DNA from: Helicobacter sp. 13S00477-4
GTDB taxonomy: Bacteria; Campylobacterota; Campylobacteria; Campylobacterales; Helicobacteraceae
Assembly: GCF_002272785.1 (NCBI RefSeq)
Contig: NZ_MLAS01000006.1
Span: 44,840 to 108,839, forward strand
Reading direction: 5' to 3'
Length of the DNA stretch: 64,000 nt
In this document: positions 25,194 to 34,789 of the stretch, piece by piece
How positions within the stretch are numbered: position 1 is the stretch's first letter
Layout of the letters: each line of letters starts with the position of its first letter
Notes under the pieces: model-generated
Told to the model about the DNA's origin: nothing
What the model saw: the letters and a program-made list of their open reading frames with translations, nothing else
Databases searched by the model: none
Made by a program: the position numbers and the translations under genes

Positions 25194-25208
25194 GCAAAAA
25201 TAATTCCA
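25194..25208 (-). promoter_or_regulatory. Sigma-54 (RpoN) promoter of fliK-flgD-flgE2
   Basis: On the minus strand TGGAATTATTTTTGC has GG (25207-25206) and GC (25195-25194) separated by ten bases, in the TTTTTGCTT context of H. pylori RpoN promoters. The start point would be near 25183, giving a leader of about 27 bases to the ATG at 25156. In H. pylori the hook genes of this group are RpoN-dependent, so position and sequence agree. Confidence 0.8.
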
Positions 25209-25284
25209 TATATATAAATCTATGTATAAGCTATAAGACTTTATACTTCCAAAATAATTTTATATTCAAAATAAAGAGAGAACA

Positions 25285-27087
25285 ATGCAAAATATTAGAA
25301 ATATAGCAGTGATTGCCCACGTAGATCATGGTAAAACGACTTTAGTAGATGGTCTACTGACACAATCAGGGACTTTTGGAGATCGTGAGAAAATAGATGA
25401 GAGGGTAATGGATAGTAATGATTTGGAGAAAGAAAGAGGTATTACTATCCTTTCTAAAAATACTGCTATACATTATAAAGATACAAAAATAAATATTATA
25501 GACACTCCCGGACATGCTGATTTTGGTGGAGAAGTTGAACGTGTGCTTAAAATGGTTGATGGAGTGCTTTTATTGGTTGATGCACAAGAAGGTGTAATGC
25601 CTCAGACTAAATTTGTTGTGAAAAAGGCATTGAGTTTTGGGATACGACCGATTGTGGTTGTCAATAAAATTGATAAACCAGCTGCAGAGCCAGACAGAGT
25701 AGTCGATGAAGTGTTTGATTTGTTTGTCGCAATGGGGGCTAACGATAATCAGCTTGATTTTCCTGTGATTTATGCTGCTGCAAGAGATGGTTATGCGATA
25801 AAAAATCTTTCTGATGAAAAGAAAAGTTTAGAATCTCTATTTGAAGCTATATTAGAATATGTCCCACTCCCTACAGGTAGTGATGAAAGTCCTTTGCAGA
25901 TGCAAATTTTTACCCTTGATTATGATAACTATGTAGGTAAAATTGGTATAGCAAGGGTTTTTAATGGTCGTGTGAAAAAGGGCGAAAATGTAATGCTTGC
26001 TAAAGGAGATGGAACTAAAGAAAGTGGCAAGATTACTAAACTTATTGGGTTTTTGGGTCTTGCTAGGACTGAGATTGATGAAGCTCAAGCCGGAGATATT
26101 ATAGCTATCGCAGGGTTTAACGCTGTGGATGTCGGTGATAGTGTTGTTGATCCAAATAATCCAATGCCATTAGATCCGATGCATTTAGAAGAGCCTACAA
26201 TGAGTGTATATTTTTCAGTAAATGATTCACCTTTAGCAGGACTTGAAGGTAAACATGTGACTGCTAATAAACTTAAAGATAGGTTATTGAAAGAAATGCA
26301 AACAAATATTGCGATGAAGTGTGAAGAAATGGGTGAAGGAAAATTTAGAGTATCTGGTCGAGGTGAACTGCAGATCACTATTTTAGCTGAAAATCTTAGG
26401 AGAGAGGGATTTGAATTTAGTATTTCTAGACCTGAAGTGATTATCAAAGAAGAAGAAGGAAAAAAACTTGAACCTTTTGAGCATTTAGTCATTGATACGC
26501 CTCAAGATTTTAGCGGCACTATCATTGAACGTTTAGGACGTAGGAAGGCAGAAATGAAAGCGATGAATCCTATGGGGGATGGTTATACAAGATTGGAATT
26601 TGAAATCCCTGCACGTGGTCTTATAGGCTATCGGAGTGAATTTTTGACTGATACAAAAGGGGAGGGAGTTATGAATCATTCCTTTTTGGAATTTAGACCC
26701 CATAGTGGTAGTGTTGAGTCTAGGAAAAATGGAGCACTCATCAGTATGGAAAATGGTGAAGCAACAGGTTTTTCACTTTTTAACATTCAAGAACGTGGTG
26801 TATTATTCATCAATCCACAAACAAAAGTTTATGTAGGGATGATTATTGGCGAACATAGTAGAGATAATGATTTGGATGTCAATCCCATTAAGGCTAAGCA
26901 TCTGACAAATATGCGTGCTAGTGGGAGTGATGATGCCATTAAGCTTGTCCCGCCTAGGGATTTGACCCTTGAGAGAGCATTAGAATGGATAGAAGATGAT
27001 GAAATTCTGGAGGTTACGCCATTGAGCATTAGAATCCGAAAAAAATATCTTGATCCAAATCAAAGAAAAAGGATGACAAAAAAATAA
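25285..27087 (+). CDS. typA: TypA/BipA translational GTPase
   Basis: This 600-residue EF-G-like GTPase binds ribosomes and helps 50S assembly and stress adaptation. G-motifs: AHVDHGKTT (G1), GITI (G2), [12 protein letters not shown] (G3), VNKIDKP (G4). Domain II, two EF-G-like domains (with [20 protein letters not shown]) and the TypA-specific C-terminal domain follow, ending in [18 protein letters not shown] precedes the ATG. It stands alone upstream of the nitroreductase gene. Confidence 0.97.
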   Translation: MQNIRNIAVIAHVDHGKTTLVDGLLTQSGTFGDREKIDERVMDSNDLEKERGITILSKNTAIHYKDTKINIIDTPGHADFGGEVERVLKMVDGVLLLVDAQEGVMPQTKFVVKKALSFGIRPIVVVNKIDKPAAEPDRVVDEVFDLFVAMGANDNQLDFPVIYAAARDGYAIKNLSDEKKSLESLFEAILEYVPLPTGSDESPLQMQIFTLDYDNYVGKIGIARVFNGRVKKGENVMLAKGDGTKESGKITKLIGFLGLARTEIDEAQAGDIIAIAGFNAVDVGDSVVDPNNPMPLDPMHLEEPTMSVYFSVNDSPLAGLEGKHVTANKLKDRLLKEMQTNIAMKCEEMGEGKFRVSGRGELQITILAENLRREGFEFSISRPEVIIKEEEGKKLEPFEHLVIDTPQDFSGTIIERLGRRKAEMKAMNPMGDGYTRLEFEIPARGLIGYRSEFLTDTKGEGVMNHSFLEFRPHSGSVESRKNGALISMENGEATGFSLFNIQERGVLFINPQTKVYVGMIIGEHSRDNDLDVNPIKAKHLTNMRASGSDDAIKLVPPRDLTLERALEWIEDDEILEVTPLSIRIRKKYLDPNQRKRMTKK

Positions 27088-27170
27088 TAAATTTTTATGA
27101 ATATTAAATATAATAAATAATAGAATATTTCAAATTTTTTAAAATGAATTTTGATTCAGGAGGTTTAGAA

Positions 27171-27797
27171 ATGAATACTTTTGTTGAAGCAATGAATTTT
27201 AGATGTGCTTGTAAAATCTTTGATAAAAACAAGAAAATTCCTATTGAAGATTTTGAGGTTATTTTAGAGGCTGGTCGGTTGACTCCAAGCTCATTTGGCT
27301 TAGAACCTACAAGATTGATGGTAATAAGAGACATTCATTTGAGAGAGGAAATGAAGCCTTTATGTTGGAATCAGGAACAAATAACAAGTGCAAGTGAATT
27401 GGTGGTGTATAAATCAAAAGTAGCTGACTTAAAAGCACCTACACATTATACAAATGTGATGGTTGGCAGAAGGATGGGGACAAAAGAGGCTTATGAAGCT
27501 TATGGAAAAAGGATCAGAGGTTTTTTGCTTGATAATGATTTGCTTGATGAACATATTATCAATTGGACTTCAAGGCAGGCTTATTTGATGGCAAGTTCAA
27601 TGATGAATGCTGCAGCATTCATTGGCATTGATTCTTGTCCAATGGAAGGTTTTGAACAAGCCAAACTTGAGAAGCTTTTTGGAATTGATACTTTTAAAGA
27701 AAGGATAGTATTGATAGTAGCATTTGGTTATCGCCTTAATGAATTATCACCTAAAAAATATCGTATTCAAATGGATGAATTAATAGAATATAAATAA
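27171..27797 (+). CDS. Nitroreductase-family flavoprotein (FrxA/RdxA-like)
   Basis: The 208-residue protein has the nitroreductase fold pattern: a FRCACKIFDKNKKI N-terminus with FMN-contact arginine, GRLTPSSFGLEPTRLMVI, and a C-terminal AAAFIGIDSCPMEGFE segment. This block is closer to H. pylori FrxA (HP0642) than to RdxA by eye. Such enzymes reduce quinones or nitro compounds with NAD(P)H; the homologues activate metronidazole. An ideal CAGGAGG decides the start at 27171 over the longer frame from 27144. It precedes nrdA by 26 bp. Confidence 0.85.
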   Translation: MNTFVEAMNFRCACKIFDKNKKIPIEDFEVILEAGRLTPSSFGLEPTRLMVIRDIHLREEMKPLCWNQEQITSASELVVYKSKVADLKAPTHYTNVMVGRRMGTKEAYEAYGKRIRGFLLDNDLLDEHIINWTSRQAYLMASSMMNAAAFIGIDSCPMEGFEQAKLEKLFGIDTFKERIVLIVAFGYRLNELSPKKYRIQMDELIEYK

Positions 27798-27823
27798 AAT
27801 TATGAATATTTAAAGGAGTTTTT

Positions 27824-30190
27824 ATGATAACCGTTGTAAAGCGGAATGGACGTGTAGAAGTTTTGGATATCTCAAAAATACAAAAATATACTTCAAGTGC
27901 TGTAAAAGATCTCAAAGGTGTGAGTCAAAGTGAATTAGAAGTTGATGCAAAAATCCATTTCAAAGATAAAATTACCACAGAAGAAATTCAACAAACTCTT
28001 ATTAAAACAGCTGTGGATAAAATTGATGTTGACACTCCTAATTGGACTTTTGTTGCTGCTAGATTATTTTTATATGATCTTTATCATAAAGTAAGTGGTT
28101 TTACAGGTTATAAAACATTAGAAGAATATTTTCAAAGAGGTGAAGATGAGGGCAAAATTCTTAAGGGGTTGAAAGAAAGATATGATTTAAATTTTTTGAA
28201 TACTCAAATCAAACAGGATAGAGATTTGCAATTCAATTATTTAGGTATTAAAACACTTTATGATCGTTATTTGATTAAAGATTCTCAAAATCGTCCTATT
28301 GAACTTCCTCAACATATGTTTATGGCAATTTCAATGTTTCTAGCCCAAAATGAAGAAAACTGTAATGAATGGGCAGTGAAGTTTTATGATATTATAAGTA
28401 AATTTGAAGTCATCGTAGCAACACCCACTTTAGCAAATGCTAGGACAACTCGCCATCAATTAAGTTCTTGTTATATAGGTAGTACGCCTGATAATATTGA
28501 AGGTATTTTTGATGCTTATAAAGAAATGGCTCTTTTGTCCAAATATGGTGGAGGTATAGGTTGGGATTTTAGCCGTGTCAGAAGTTTAGGTAGCTTTATA
28601 GATGGGCATAAGAATGCTGCTGGTGGCGTGGTACCATTTTTAAAAATAGCTAATGATATTGCTATTGCTGTTGATCAGCTTGGGACAAGAAAAGGAGCCA
28701 TTGCTGCTTACCTTGAAATATGGCATGTTGATATCAATGATTTTATTGATTTGCGTAAAAATAGTGGTGAAGAAAGGAGGAGGGCACACGATCTTTTCCC
28801 TGCAATCTGGATTTGCGATCTATTCATGAAACGTGTGGAAGAAAATGGATTATGGACACTTTTTGATCCTTATGAGTGTAGTGAACTTACAGAACTTTAT
28901 GGCGAAGAGTTTGAGAAAAAATATTTAGAATATGAAAATAATCCTGATATTATCAAAGAGCAACTCAATGCCAAGGATTTGTGGAAAAAGATTTTGACTA
29001 ATTATTTTGAATCTGGTTTGCCTTTTTTGTGTTTTAAAGATAATTCTAATCGTGCCAATCCTAATATGCATGTAGGGATTATCAGGAGTTCAAATCTTTG
29101 TACTGAAATATTTCAAAATACCAATCCGAGTCATTATGTAGTTGAGGTTGAGTTTGTAGATGGTAGTGTGGAGATTTTAGAAGAGGAAGAAGAGATTATT
29201 ACAGATGCAGGCATAAAGAAAAAGGCAAATAAATTGACTAGCATTGATAGCCTTAAGGGCAAAAAAATCTTCATTGCTACTCGTAAACAGACTGGAGGAG
29301 ATACCGCTGTTTGTAACCTTGCTAGTGTAAATTTGAGTAAAATCTATACATTAGAAAATATCCAAAGGGTAATGCCAATAGCGATCCGCATGCTTGATAA
29401 TGTAATTGATTTGAATTTTTATCCTAATAGAAAAGTTAAGGTTACTAATCTTCAAAATCGTGCTATTGGTTTGGGGGTGATGGGGGAAGCTGAAATGTTA
29501 GCAAACTCTAAAATACATTGGGGTTCTAAGGAGCATCTTGAGAAAATAGATGAGGTTATGGAATTCATTAGTTACAATGCTATTTTGGCTAGCTCCAATT
29601 TGGCTAAAGAAAAAGGAAAATATCCCCAATATGAAGGGTCAAATTGGAGTCATGGTATTTTCCCTATAGATAAAGCCAACAAGGAAGCATTAAAGCTTGT
29701 TGATAGGGGTGGACTCTTTGGTAGCAGTTGTGATTGGAATAAGCTCAGAGAGACTGTTAAGACTCAAGGGATTCGCAATGGTTATTTAATGGCAATAGCC
29801 CCTACTAGTTCTATTTCGATTTTGGTAGGTACAACACAGACGATTGAACCTGTATATAAGAGGAAATGGTATGAAGAAAATCTAAGTGGACTTATCCCTG
29901 TTGTTGTGCCAAATTTGAATTTGGATACTTGGAATTATTATATTTCTGCTTATGATATTGATCAATTGGATTTAATTAAAGCTGCTGCTGTGAGGCAAAA
30001 ATGGATTGATCAGGGGCAAAGTACAAATATTTTTATGCGTCTTGAAAAGGCGAGTGGTAAATTGCTCAATGATATTTATATGTTAGCTTGGAAATTGGGG
30101 TTAAAATCCACTTATTATTTACGCAGCGAAAGTCCAAGTGTTGATGAAAATGTAATGGATCGATCAGTAGAGTGCTATAATTGTCAATAA
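27824..30190 (+). CDS. nrdA: Ribonucleoside-diphosphate reductase, alpha subunit
   Basis: The class I reductase large subunit (788 residues) makes deoxyribonucleotides. An ATP-cone (VVKRNGRVEVLDISKIQKY, about 3-90) is followed by the barrel with SSCYIGSTPDNIEGIFDAYKEMA, the SKYGGGIGWDFSRVR loop, RRAHDLFPAIWI and MAIAPTSSISILVGTTQTIEP. The redox-active cysteine pair ends the protein in CYNCQ. Conserved NLCTEI and CNLASVNLS segments carry the other active-site residues. AAGGAG precedes the ATG. The small subunit gene nrdB is not in this window. Confidence 0.97.
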   Translation: MITVVKRNGRVEVLDISKIQKYTSSAVKDLKGVSQSELEVDAKIHFKDKITTEEIQQTLIKTAVDKIDVDTPNWTFVAARLFLYDLYHKVSGFTGYKTLEEYFQRGEDEGKILKGLKERYDLNFLNTQIKQDRDLQFNYLGIKTLYDRYLIKDSQNRPIELPQHMFMAISMFLAQNEENCNEWAVKFYDIISKFEVIVATPTLANARTTRHQLSSCYIGSTPDNIEGIFDAYKEMALLSKYGGGIGWDFSRVRSLGSFIDGHKNAAGGVVPFLKIANDIAIAVDQLGTRKGAIAAYLEIWHVDINDFIDLRKNSGEERRRAHDLFPAIWICDLFMKRVEENGLWTLFDPYECSELTELYGEEFEKKYLEYENNPDIIKEQLNAKDLWKKILTNYFESGLPFLCFKDNSNRANPNMHVGIIRSSNLCTEIFQNTNPSHYVVEVEFVDGSVEILEEEEEIITDAGIKKKANKLTSIDSLKGKKIFIATRKQTGGDTAVCNLASVNLSKIYTLENIQRVMPIAIRMLDNVIDLNFYPNRKVKVTNLQNRAIGLGVMGEAEMLANSKIHWGSKEHLEKIDEVMEFISYNAILASSNLAKEKGKYPQYEGSNWSHGIFPIDKANKEALKLVDRGGLFGSSCDWNKLRETVKTQGIRNGYLMAIAPTSSISILVGTTQTIEPVYKRKWYEENLSGLIPVVVPNLNLDTWNYYISAYDIDQLDLIKAAAVRQKWIDQGQSTNIFMRLEKASGKLLNDIYMLAWKLGLKSTYYLRSESPSVDENVMDRSVECYNCQ

Positions 30191-30244
30191 CAGATTGACT
30201 GAATATCAATCCAGGTGATCTATAGCTATATTTAAGGAAGAACA

Positions 30245-31012
30245 TTGTTAAGCTATAGATTGTTATTAGTTATTTTTATTATCGCACAATTACATCCCAA
30301 TGAACTTGAAGATAGTCTTAAAAATGGATATAAAGAGGAGCATTTTTTAGCTTCAAATGAGCTACCAAAAAATCATTATTATTTTGGATTGGGCGTTGGT
30401 ATAGTCCATCCGCATTCAATGGGAGATAATATTAAGGATAAGAAAAAATTTGATTTTAAATCCCAATTTCAAAATATTAATATTGGTCCTTTTTTAGATG
30501 ATAGTTTTTTAAAGGATCATATCCCTTATAATCATAATCATAGTATTGGTGTTAGTATTGGATTTGGGTCTAAAGAAAGTGCTAGGGGCATAGCCCTTAA
30601 AGCAAAATATAAAGAAGAAAAACAACAAAAAATCAAACAAGCTCAAAAGTATAGGGAAAGACAAAAACAACAACAAATCCAAAGTCAGATTGAAAACTTG
30701 CTTGAAGATAGAAAAATCATAATACTTACCAAAGGTGAGCAAACTAAAGCCAAAAAAGAATCTAAAGGATACATGCCAAAGAAAGGTTTGTATTTACAAA
30801 TTGCAGTATTGAATCATGCAGATATGAATATCCAATCAATATTGAAAGGCTATGATTTTAAGATATATTCTAAAGGGAAGATTAATAGGTATTTACTAGG
30901 TCCTTTTGCAAATCTACTTGAAATAGTAGCTATTAAAAACACTGCAGATAGTTTTGCAAAAGAGTTTGAGCATAATGATAAAGCTCAAGCCATTTTATAT
31001 GAAGTGAAGTAA
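30245..31012 (+). CDS. Putative secreted or envelope protein with SPOR-like C-terminus
   Basis: I do not recognise this 255-residue protein. The N-terminus is a hydrophobic signal-like segment (YRLLLVIFIIAQLHP). A basic, glutamine-rich helical stretch (about 120-160, KEEKQQKIKQAQKYRERQKQQQIQSQ) follows. The last 75 residues (KGLYLQIAVLNHADMNIQSILKGYDFKIYSKGKINRYLLGPFANLLEI) look like a SPOR domain, which binds denuded peptidoglycan. The start codon is TTG at 30245, supported by AAGGAAG just upstream. It lies 54 bp after nrdA on the same strand. A periplasmic, cell-wall-related role is a guess. Confidence 0.55.
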   Translation: MLSYRLLLVIFIIAQLHPNELEDSLKNGYKEEHFLASNELPKNHYYFGLGVGIVHPHSMGDNIKDKKKFDFKSQFQNINIGPFLDDSFLKDHIPYNHNHSIGVSIGFGSKESARGIALKAKYKEEKQQKIKQAQKYRERQKQQQIQSQIENLLEDRKIIILTKGEQTKAKKESKGYMPKKGLYLQIAVLNHADMNIQSILKGYDFKIYSKGKINRYLLGPFANLLEIVAIKNTADSFAKEFEHNDKAQAILYEVK

Positions 31013-31029
31013 AGATTTTATTTGGTTTT

Positions 31030-31851
31030 TTAATCTTTCGCATTTGGTGTGAAAAGTTTATAGTTATTGATTTTAAAATCTTTGATGATATTTTGTCCTT
31101 TAGTGCTAGTTATCCAATCGCTAAACAAAACAGCATCCTTATAATTGACATTTTTACATTTTTTTGGATTGATAGGGATAATAGAATAGAAATTTTTTAG
31201 AGCATCATCTCCTTCTACTAGAATCACAAGTGGTTTTTTTCCTTTCAGGGTAGAAAGGTATTTTATATAGGTTCCTCTATCGCTTAATGTGATCGCATTT
31301 TGCTCATCTGTGATATTGATAGTAGCCAACATGCCTTGTCCACTTTGTATGTACCATTTTTCTTTTTCTGGGAGATTGCCTTCAGTTTCTTTCCATAGGG
31401 CTATTTCTCTATCATTGGTGCCAGATTTATCACCTCGTGAAACAAATTTTATTTTATCTTTTTTGATAGTGTTAAAAGCTTCTTTGAGGTTTTTTCCAGA
31501 AAATAATTTGGAATATCTTCTATTTCCAATAATGACAAAGTCATTATACATCACCGGTTTTCTATCAATGCCAAACCCTTTTTGAATGTATTTTTCTTCG
31601 GCTTTGGGTGAATGCACTAAAAGGACATCAACATCGCAATTTTCTCCTAATTTTAGAGCATTCCCAGTCCCTACGCTGACCCATTTGAGTTCAATGCCAG
31701 TATCTTTTTTAAATGCAGGTGCAAGAACGTCAAGTAGTCCTGTATTGTCTGTGCTTGTGGTTGTAGCCATTTTAAGTTCTTGGGCATTTATGTTATATAG
31801 GCATAAAGCTAAAAATCCTATCATAAGCGATTTAATATTTAAGTCAAACAT
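31030..31851 (-). CDS. tupA: Tungstate ABC transporter, substrate-binding protein
   Basis: A 273-residue periplasmic binding protein with signal peptide ending near NINA (about 23). The mature start ELKMATTTSTDNTGLLDVLAPAF contains the TTTSTDNTGLL motif of TupA proteins, which bind tungstate very tightly. Further family segments are DVLLVHSPKAEE and RGDKSGTNDREIALW. Tungstate supplies enzymes such as formate dehydrogenase. The gene is divergent from tupBC across a 67-83 bp region. The ATG at 31851 has no clear Shine-Dalgarno, and a second Met at 31824 is possible. Confidence 0.92.
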   Translation of the reverse strand: MFDLNIKSLMIGFLALCLYNINAQELKMATTTSTDNTGLLDVLAPAFKKDTGIELKWVSVGTGNALKLGENCDVDVLLVHSPKAEEKYIQKGFGIDRKPVMYNDFVIIGNRRYSKLFSGKNLKEAFNTIKKDKIKFVSRGDKSGTNDREIALWKETEGNLPEKEKWYIQSGQGMLATINITDEQNAITLSDRGTYIKYLSTLKGKKPLVILVEGDDALKNFYSIIPINPKKCKNVNYKDAVLFSDWITSTKGQNIIKDFKINNYKLFTPNAKD

Positions 31852-31855
31852 CGTT

Positions 31856-31875
31856 ATAATACTCTGAAGTGTTAT
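31856..31875. promoter_or_regulatory. Inverted repeat in the tupA/tupB intergenic region
   Basis: ATAATAC and GTGTTAT (one mismatch) form an inverted repeat with a 6-bp centre, between the predicted tupA -10 and its start codon. It could be an operator for an oxyanion-sensing regulator. No regulator gene is present nearby. Confidence 0.3.
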
Positions 31876-31898
31876 TGTTTTTTTCCATATCGATTAAG

Positions 31899-31907
31899 AT
31901 TATATCA
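31899..31907 (-). promoter_or_regulatory. Extended -10 box for tupA
   Basis: TGATATAAT on the minus strand about 48 bp before the tupA start. It is the same extended -10 form as at cbpA and yebC. No clear -35 is present. Confidence 0.45.
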
Positions 31908-31933
31908 GATTTCCTATATTGAGAAGGTTTATT

Positions 31934-32623
31934 TTGGATTTTATTCAGGAAGGTTTTATTCAAGCCCTTAAGCTTATTGTTCATTTTGATCCACAGACTT
32001 TAAGTGCGATTCTTGTTACGATAAAGACATCTTGCATTTCAATATTGATTGCTTTAATTATCGGGTTGCCTTTGGGGTTTATTTTGGGGTATTTTGATTT
32101 TTTTATGAAGAGATTTTTGAAATTGATTGTTGATACATTTTTAGCAATGCCTACAGTTGTGATTGGATTAGTTTTGTATGCTTTGATTAGCTATAGGGGA
32201 CCTTTTGGGGAATATGGACTACTTTATACGATACCTGGCATTATTATTGGTCAAAGTGTATTGGCTTTGCCTATTATCATTTCTTTGAGTAGCACGGCAG
32301 TAGAAAATATGGATAAAAAACTTTCTTTGACGCTTCAATCTTTTGGGTTGAGTAAAATGCAGATGATAAAAAGTACTTTATTTGAATTGCGTTATGCTTT
32401 GCTCGCTAGTGTAGTAGTAGCCTATAGTCGTGTGATTTCAGAGATTGGGATTGGAATGATGATAGGTGGGAATATCAAATGGCACACACGCACCATGACT
32501 ACGGCTATTTCTTTAGAAACAAGCAAGGGGGAATTTGCCTTAGCAATTGCGTTAGGAATTATTTTAATAGCTATTGCTTTGTGTGTGAATGTATTTTTGC
32601 AGTTTTTGAGGAAGAAGGGATGA
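31934..32623 (+). CDS. tupB: Tungstate ABC transporter, permease
   Basis: The permease has about five hydrophobic helices and the EAA loop typical of ABC importers (SLTLQSFGLSKMQMIKSTLFELRYALLAS...RVISEIGIGMMIGGNI). About 229 residues. The start is read as TTG at 31934 with AGAAGG six bases upstream; an in-frame TTG at 31919 is the alternative. The last bases overlap the tupC start (ATGA). Confidence 0.9.
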   Translation: MDFIQEGFIQALKLIVHFDPQTLSAILVTIKTSCISILIALIIGLPLGFILGYFDFFMKRFLKLIVDTFLAMPTVVIGLVLYALISYRGPFGEYGLLYTIPGIIIGQSVLALPIIISLSSTAVENMDKKLSLTLQSFGLSKMQMIKSTLFELRYALLASVVVAYSRVISEIGIGMMIGGNIKWHTRTMTTAISLETSKGEFALAIALGIILIAIALCVNVFLQFLRKKG

Positions 32624-33639
32624 TGCAACCTGTTTATGAAATCCATCGCCTTAAAAAAAAATATGGAGAAAAGCAAGTTTTAGATTTAGAGGATTTTGAA
32701 ATTTTTCAAGGAGAAGTGTTAGGTATTGCTGGAAAAAATGGATCAGGAAAGTCAACTTTATTGCGACTATTGGCGTATTTAGAAGTGCCAAATGGTGGAG
32801 AAGTGTGTTATAGAGGTTTTTCAAATCCCAGTTTGTCGTATCGTCGTGAAATAGCAATGATGTTTTCAGAACCTTGTTTGCTTAAAAGGAGCGTGAAGGA
32901 AAATCTAATTTTTGGTTTAAAAGTCCGAGGAGAAAAATATTCTGAAAAACAAGTTTTTGAAGTGCTTGATTTGGTGGGTCTTGAACCCAAAAAATTCATT
33001 GATAGATTTTATACAGAGCTTAGCAGTGGTGAAATGCAACGTGTTGTATTTGCTTCTAGGATAATTTTTTCTCCAAAAGTTTTGCTTTTAGATGAGCCTA
33101 CGAATAGTTTGGATTCTGATGGGTTGCCAAAATTTAGTAAAGCTATTGAGTATGTGTGTCAAAATTTTGATACCACTATTGTGATTGCTTCTCACGATAA
33201 AGAATGGCTAAAAGGTATTGTCTCAAGAGAAATTTTTTTATATTCAGGTCAGATTATAGACCCTAAAAATACCTTTTTCTTTGATGGGTATTGGCAGAGA
33301 GATGAAGAAGAAAATTTGTTTTATGATTTTGGAGATGGGCAAATTTTATCAGTGGATAAAACTATTTGTATTGCTAAAAATAAGCGATTAGGATTGAGTA
33401 TTTCAAAGATTTTTTATGAAGAAAATAAAGATGCCCTATATGGCAAAATCATCGCTATAGAAAAGATGCAAGATCAGATAGTTCTTTCAATACAAATAGC
33501 CAATGAAAAAATAAAAACAACAATGATGCAAGAAGAATATTTTCAAGCTAAAATCACTATTGGGCAAAAAATTTGGATAATGTTTGATATTCAATACCTT
33601 CAATCTCACCCCTCCCTTCAATTAATAATCAAAGACTGA
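32620..33639 (+). CDS. tupC: Tungstate ABC transporter, ATP-binding protein
   Basis: The first 235 residues are an ABC ATPase: Walker A GKNGSGKST, Q-loop region MMFSEPCLL, signature LSSGEMQ, Walker B KVLLLDEPTNSLDSDG and switch His in IVIASHD. The last 100 residues form an extra C-terminal domain with strand-like pattern, probably a regulatory or oxyanion-binding (Mop/TOBE-like) domain; this is inference. The ATG at 32620 overlaps the stop of tupB and is followed by a second ATG. The long frame upstream of it lies inside tupB and was rejected. Confidence 0.9.
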   Translation: MMQPVYEIHRLKKKYGEKQVLDLEDFEIFQGEVLGIAGKNGSGKSTLLRLLAYLEVPNGGEVCYRGFSNPSLSYRREIAMMFSEPCLLKRSVKENLIFGLKVRGEKYSEKQVFEVLDLVGLEPKKFIDRFYTELSSGEMQRVVFASRIIFSPKVLLLDEPTNSLDSDGLPKFSKAIEYVCQNFDTTIVIASHDKEWLKGIVSREIFLYSGQIIDPKNTFFFDGYWQRDEEENLFYDFGDGQILSVDKTICIAKNKRLGLSISKIFYEENKDALYGKIIAIEKMQDQIVLSIQIANEKIKTTMMQEEYFQAKITIGQKIWIMFDIQYLQSHPSLQLIIKD

Positions 33640-33648
33640 TATTGAAAT

Positions 33649-34698
33649 TTAAAATTCATTGAGTGCAAAATTGGTGAAAGTGATCGCTTTCCATTGGGTG
33701 TATGGAGTTTGACCTTCAGATTCATGGCTAATGGTGATGAAAGTAATTTTAGGGAATTTTTTTTCTATTTTAGCTATTTTTTCTTTGATCATTTTTTCGG
33801 TGGGGAAGGGAAGGGCAATGTATGCGTGGAGATTTTGAATGATAAAATCACAGCCTTCATCATAATATAGATTATTGTATTTGTAAAGGAGTTCTAAAAA
33901 TAGCATATTTTCAAAAATATTTTGAAATGATTTTTCTTGAGTGAATGCGTAGGGTAATGAGAAATCATAAAAATAGAGTTTTTTTGATTTGCTTTGATTG
34001 TCAATATGAGGCAGGAAATGAATGATTTGATTTTCTTGAAAGGTTTGAAGGCACTCATAAATCTTATCTTTGGAGATTTTGATTTGCTTTTTAAGTTGGA
34101 TATAGATTTGGTTTGGTGTGATTTTATGCCCTTGATAGGGGATTAAGCTTTGGAAAAATAAAGTGTTTTGTTTGAAGCTTAGTGTGATAATTTCTTGTTT
34201 TCGTAAGATTTTTTTGTATTCTGGGAGGTATTGGATTTCTGGCAGGTTGCCATCTTTGAGGAAATGATTGAATAAAGCATTGATGGAGAGGTTTTTTTTA
34301 TCAAAACTGATGTATTCTTCAAAACTCAATGGAGAGATTTTTTTTGAAATGAAATTTTTTGAGATCCCTGCATTTTTGGATTGGGTAATGAGGATAATGT
34401 TTTTTAAGTTTGGCAAGGGGAGAATGTTGGAAAAATTATCAATAATAAGGATGTCTATTTTTTTTTCTAAATAAAGTTTTAGGAGTATATTTTTTGTGGT
34501 TTCTATATTCAATCTAGGGTCTTGATAATCAATATAGATAGGTTTTTTGAAATGCCCTGCAAAATCAAGGGCTAGAGATGTTTTTCCAGATTTTGGAGGA
34601 CCAAAGAGGTGAATATAGTTTGATTTTATTCCAAATCGACGGGGTAGGATAGTGAAATTTTGGATTTTTTCAAGAAAATTTTGATCCATATCTTGCAT
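33649..34698 (-). CDS. P-loop ATPase of the HP1321 type
   Basis: The 349-residue protein has Walker A GPPKSGKTS (about 33-41), Walker B IDILIIDNFSNIL and a ISPLSFEEYISF segment, followed by a winged-helix-like region and a DUF4143-like C-terminal half. This architecture is that of AAA+ ATPases related to those often linked to mobile or addiction functions. However, H. pylori has a homologue (HP1321) in the same position next to rpsJ, so here it is a stable core gene. Function unknown. It is convergent with tupC and divergent from the S10 operon. Confidence 0.7.
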   Translation of the reverse strand: MQDMDQNFLEKIQNFTILPRRFGIKSNYIHLFGPPKSGKTSLALDFAGHFKKPIYIDYQDPRLNIETTKNILLKLYLEKKIDILIIDNFSNILPLPNLKNIILITQSKNAGISKNFISKKISPLSFEEYISFDKKNLSINALFNHFLKDGNLPEIQYLPEYKKILRKQEIITLSFKQNTLFFQSLIPYQGHKITPNQIYIQLKKQIKISKDKIYECLQTFQENQIIHFLPHIDNQSKSKKLYFYDFSLPYAFTQEKSFQNIFENMLFLELLYKYNNLYYDEGCDFIIQNLHAYIALPFPTEKMIKEKIAKIEKKFPKITFITISHESEGQTPYTQWKAITFTNFALNEF

Positions 34699-34789
34699 AA
34701 AAAACTCTTTTTTAACTGTTATTATAACATTATTTCCTTATTAAAAGGAAATAATTTTTATTTAAATATACGAAAAATAGGATAATTCC

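Noticed and set aside
24768..25217. 149-codon hydrophobic frame opposite fliK
   Set aside because: It is the antisense of a Lys/Asn/Thr-rich region, which always gives hydrophobic peptides; no ribosome-binding site.
32479..32619. Extension of the tupC frame upstream of 32620
   Set aside because: It lies entirely within tupB; the ATG at 32620 overlaps the tupB stop and starts the ABC domain at the normal place.
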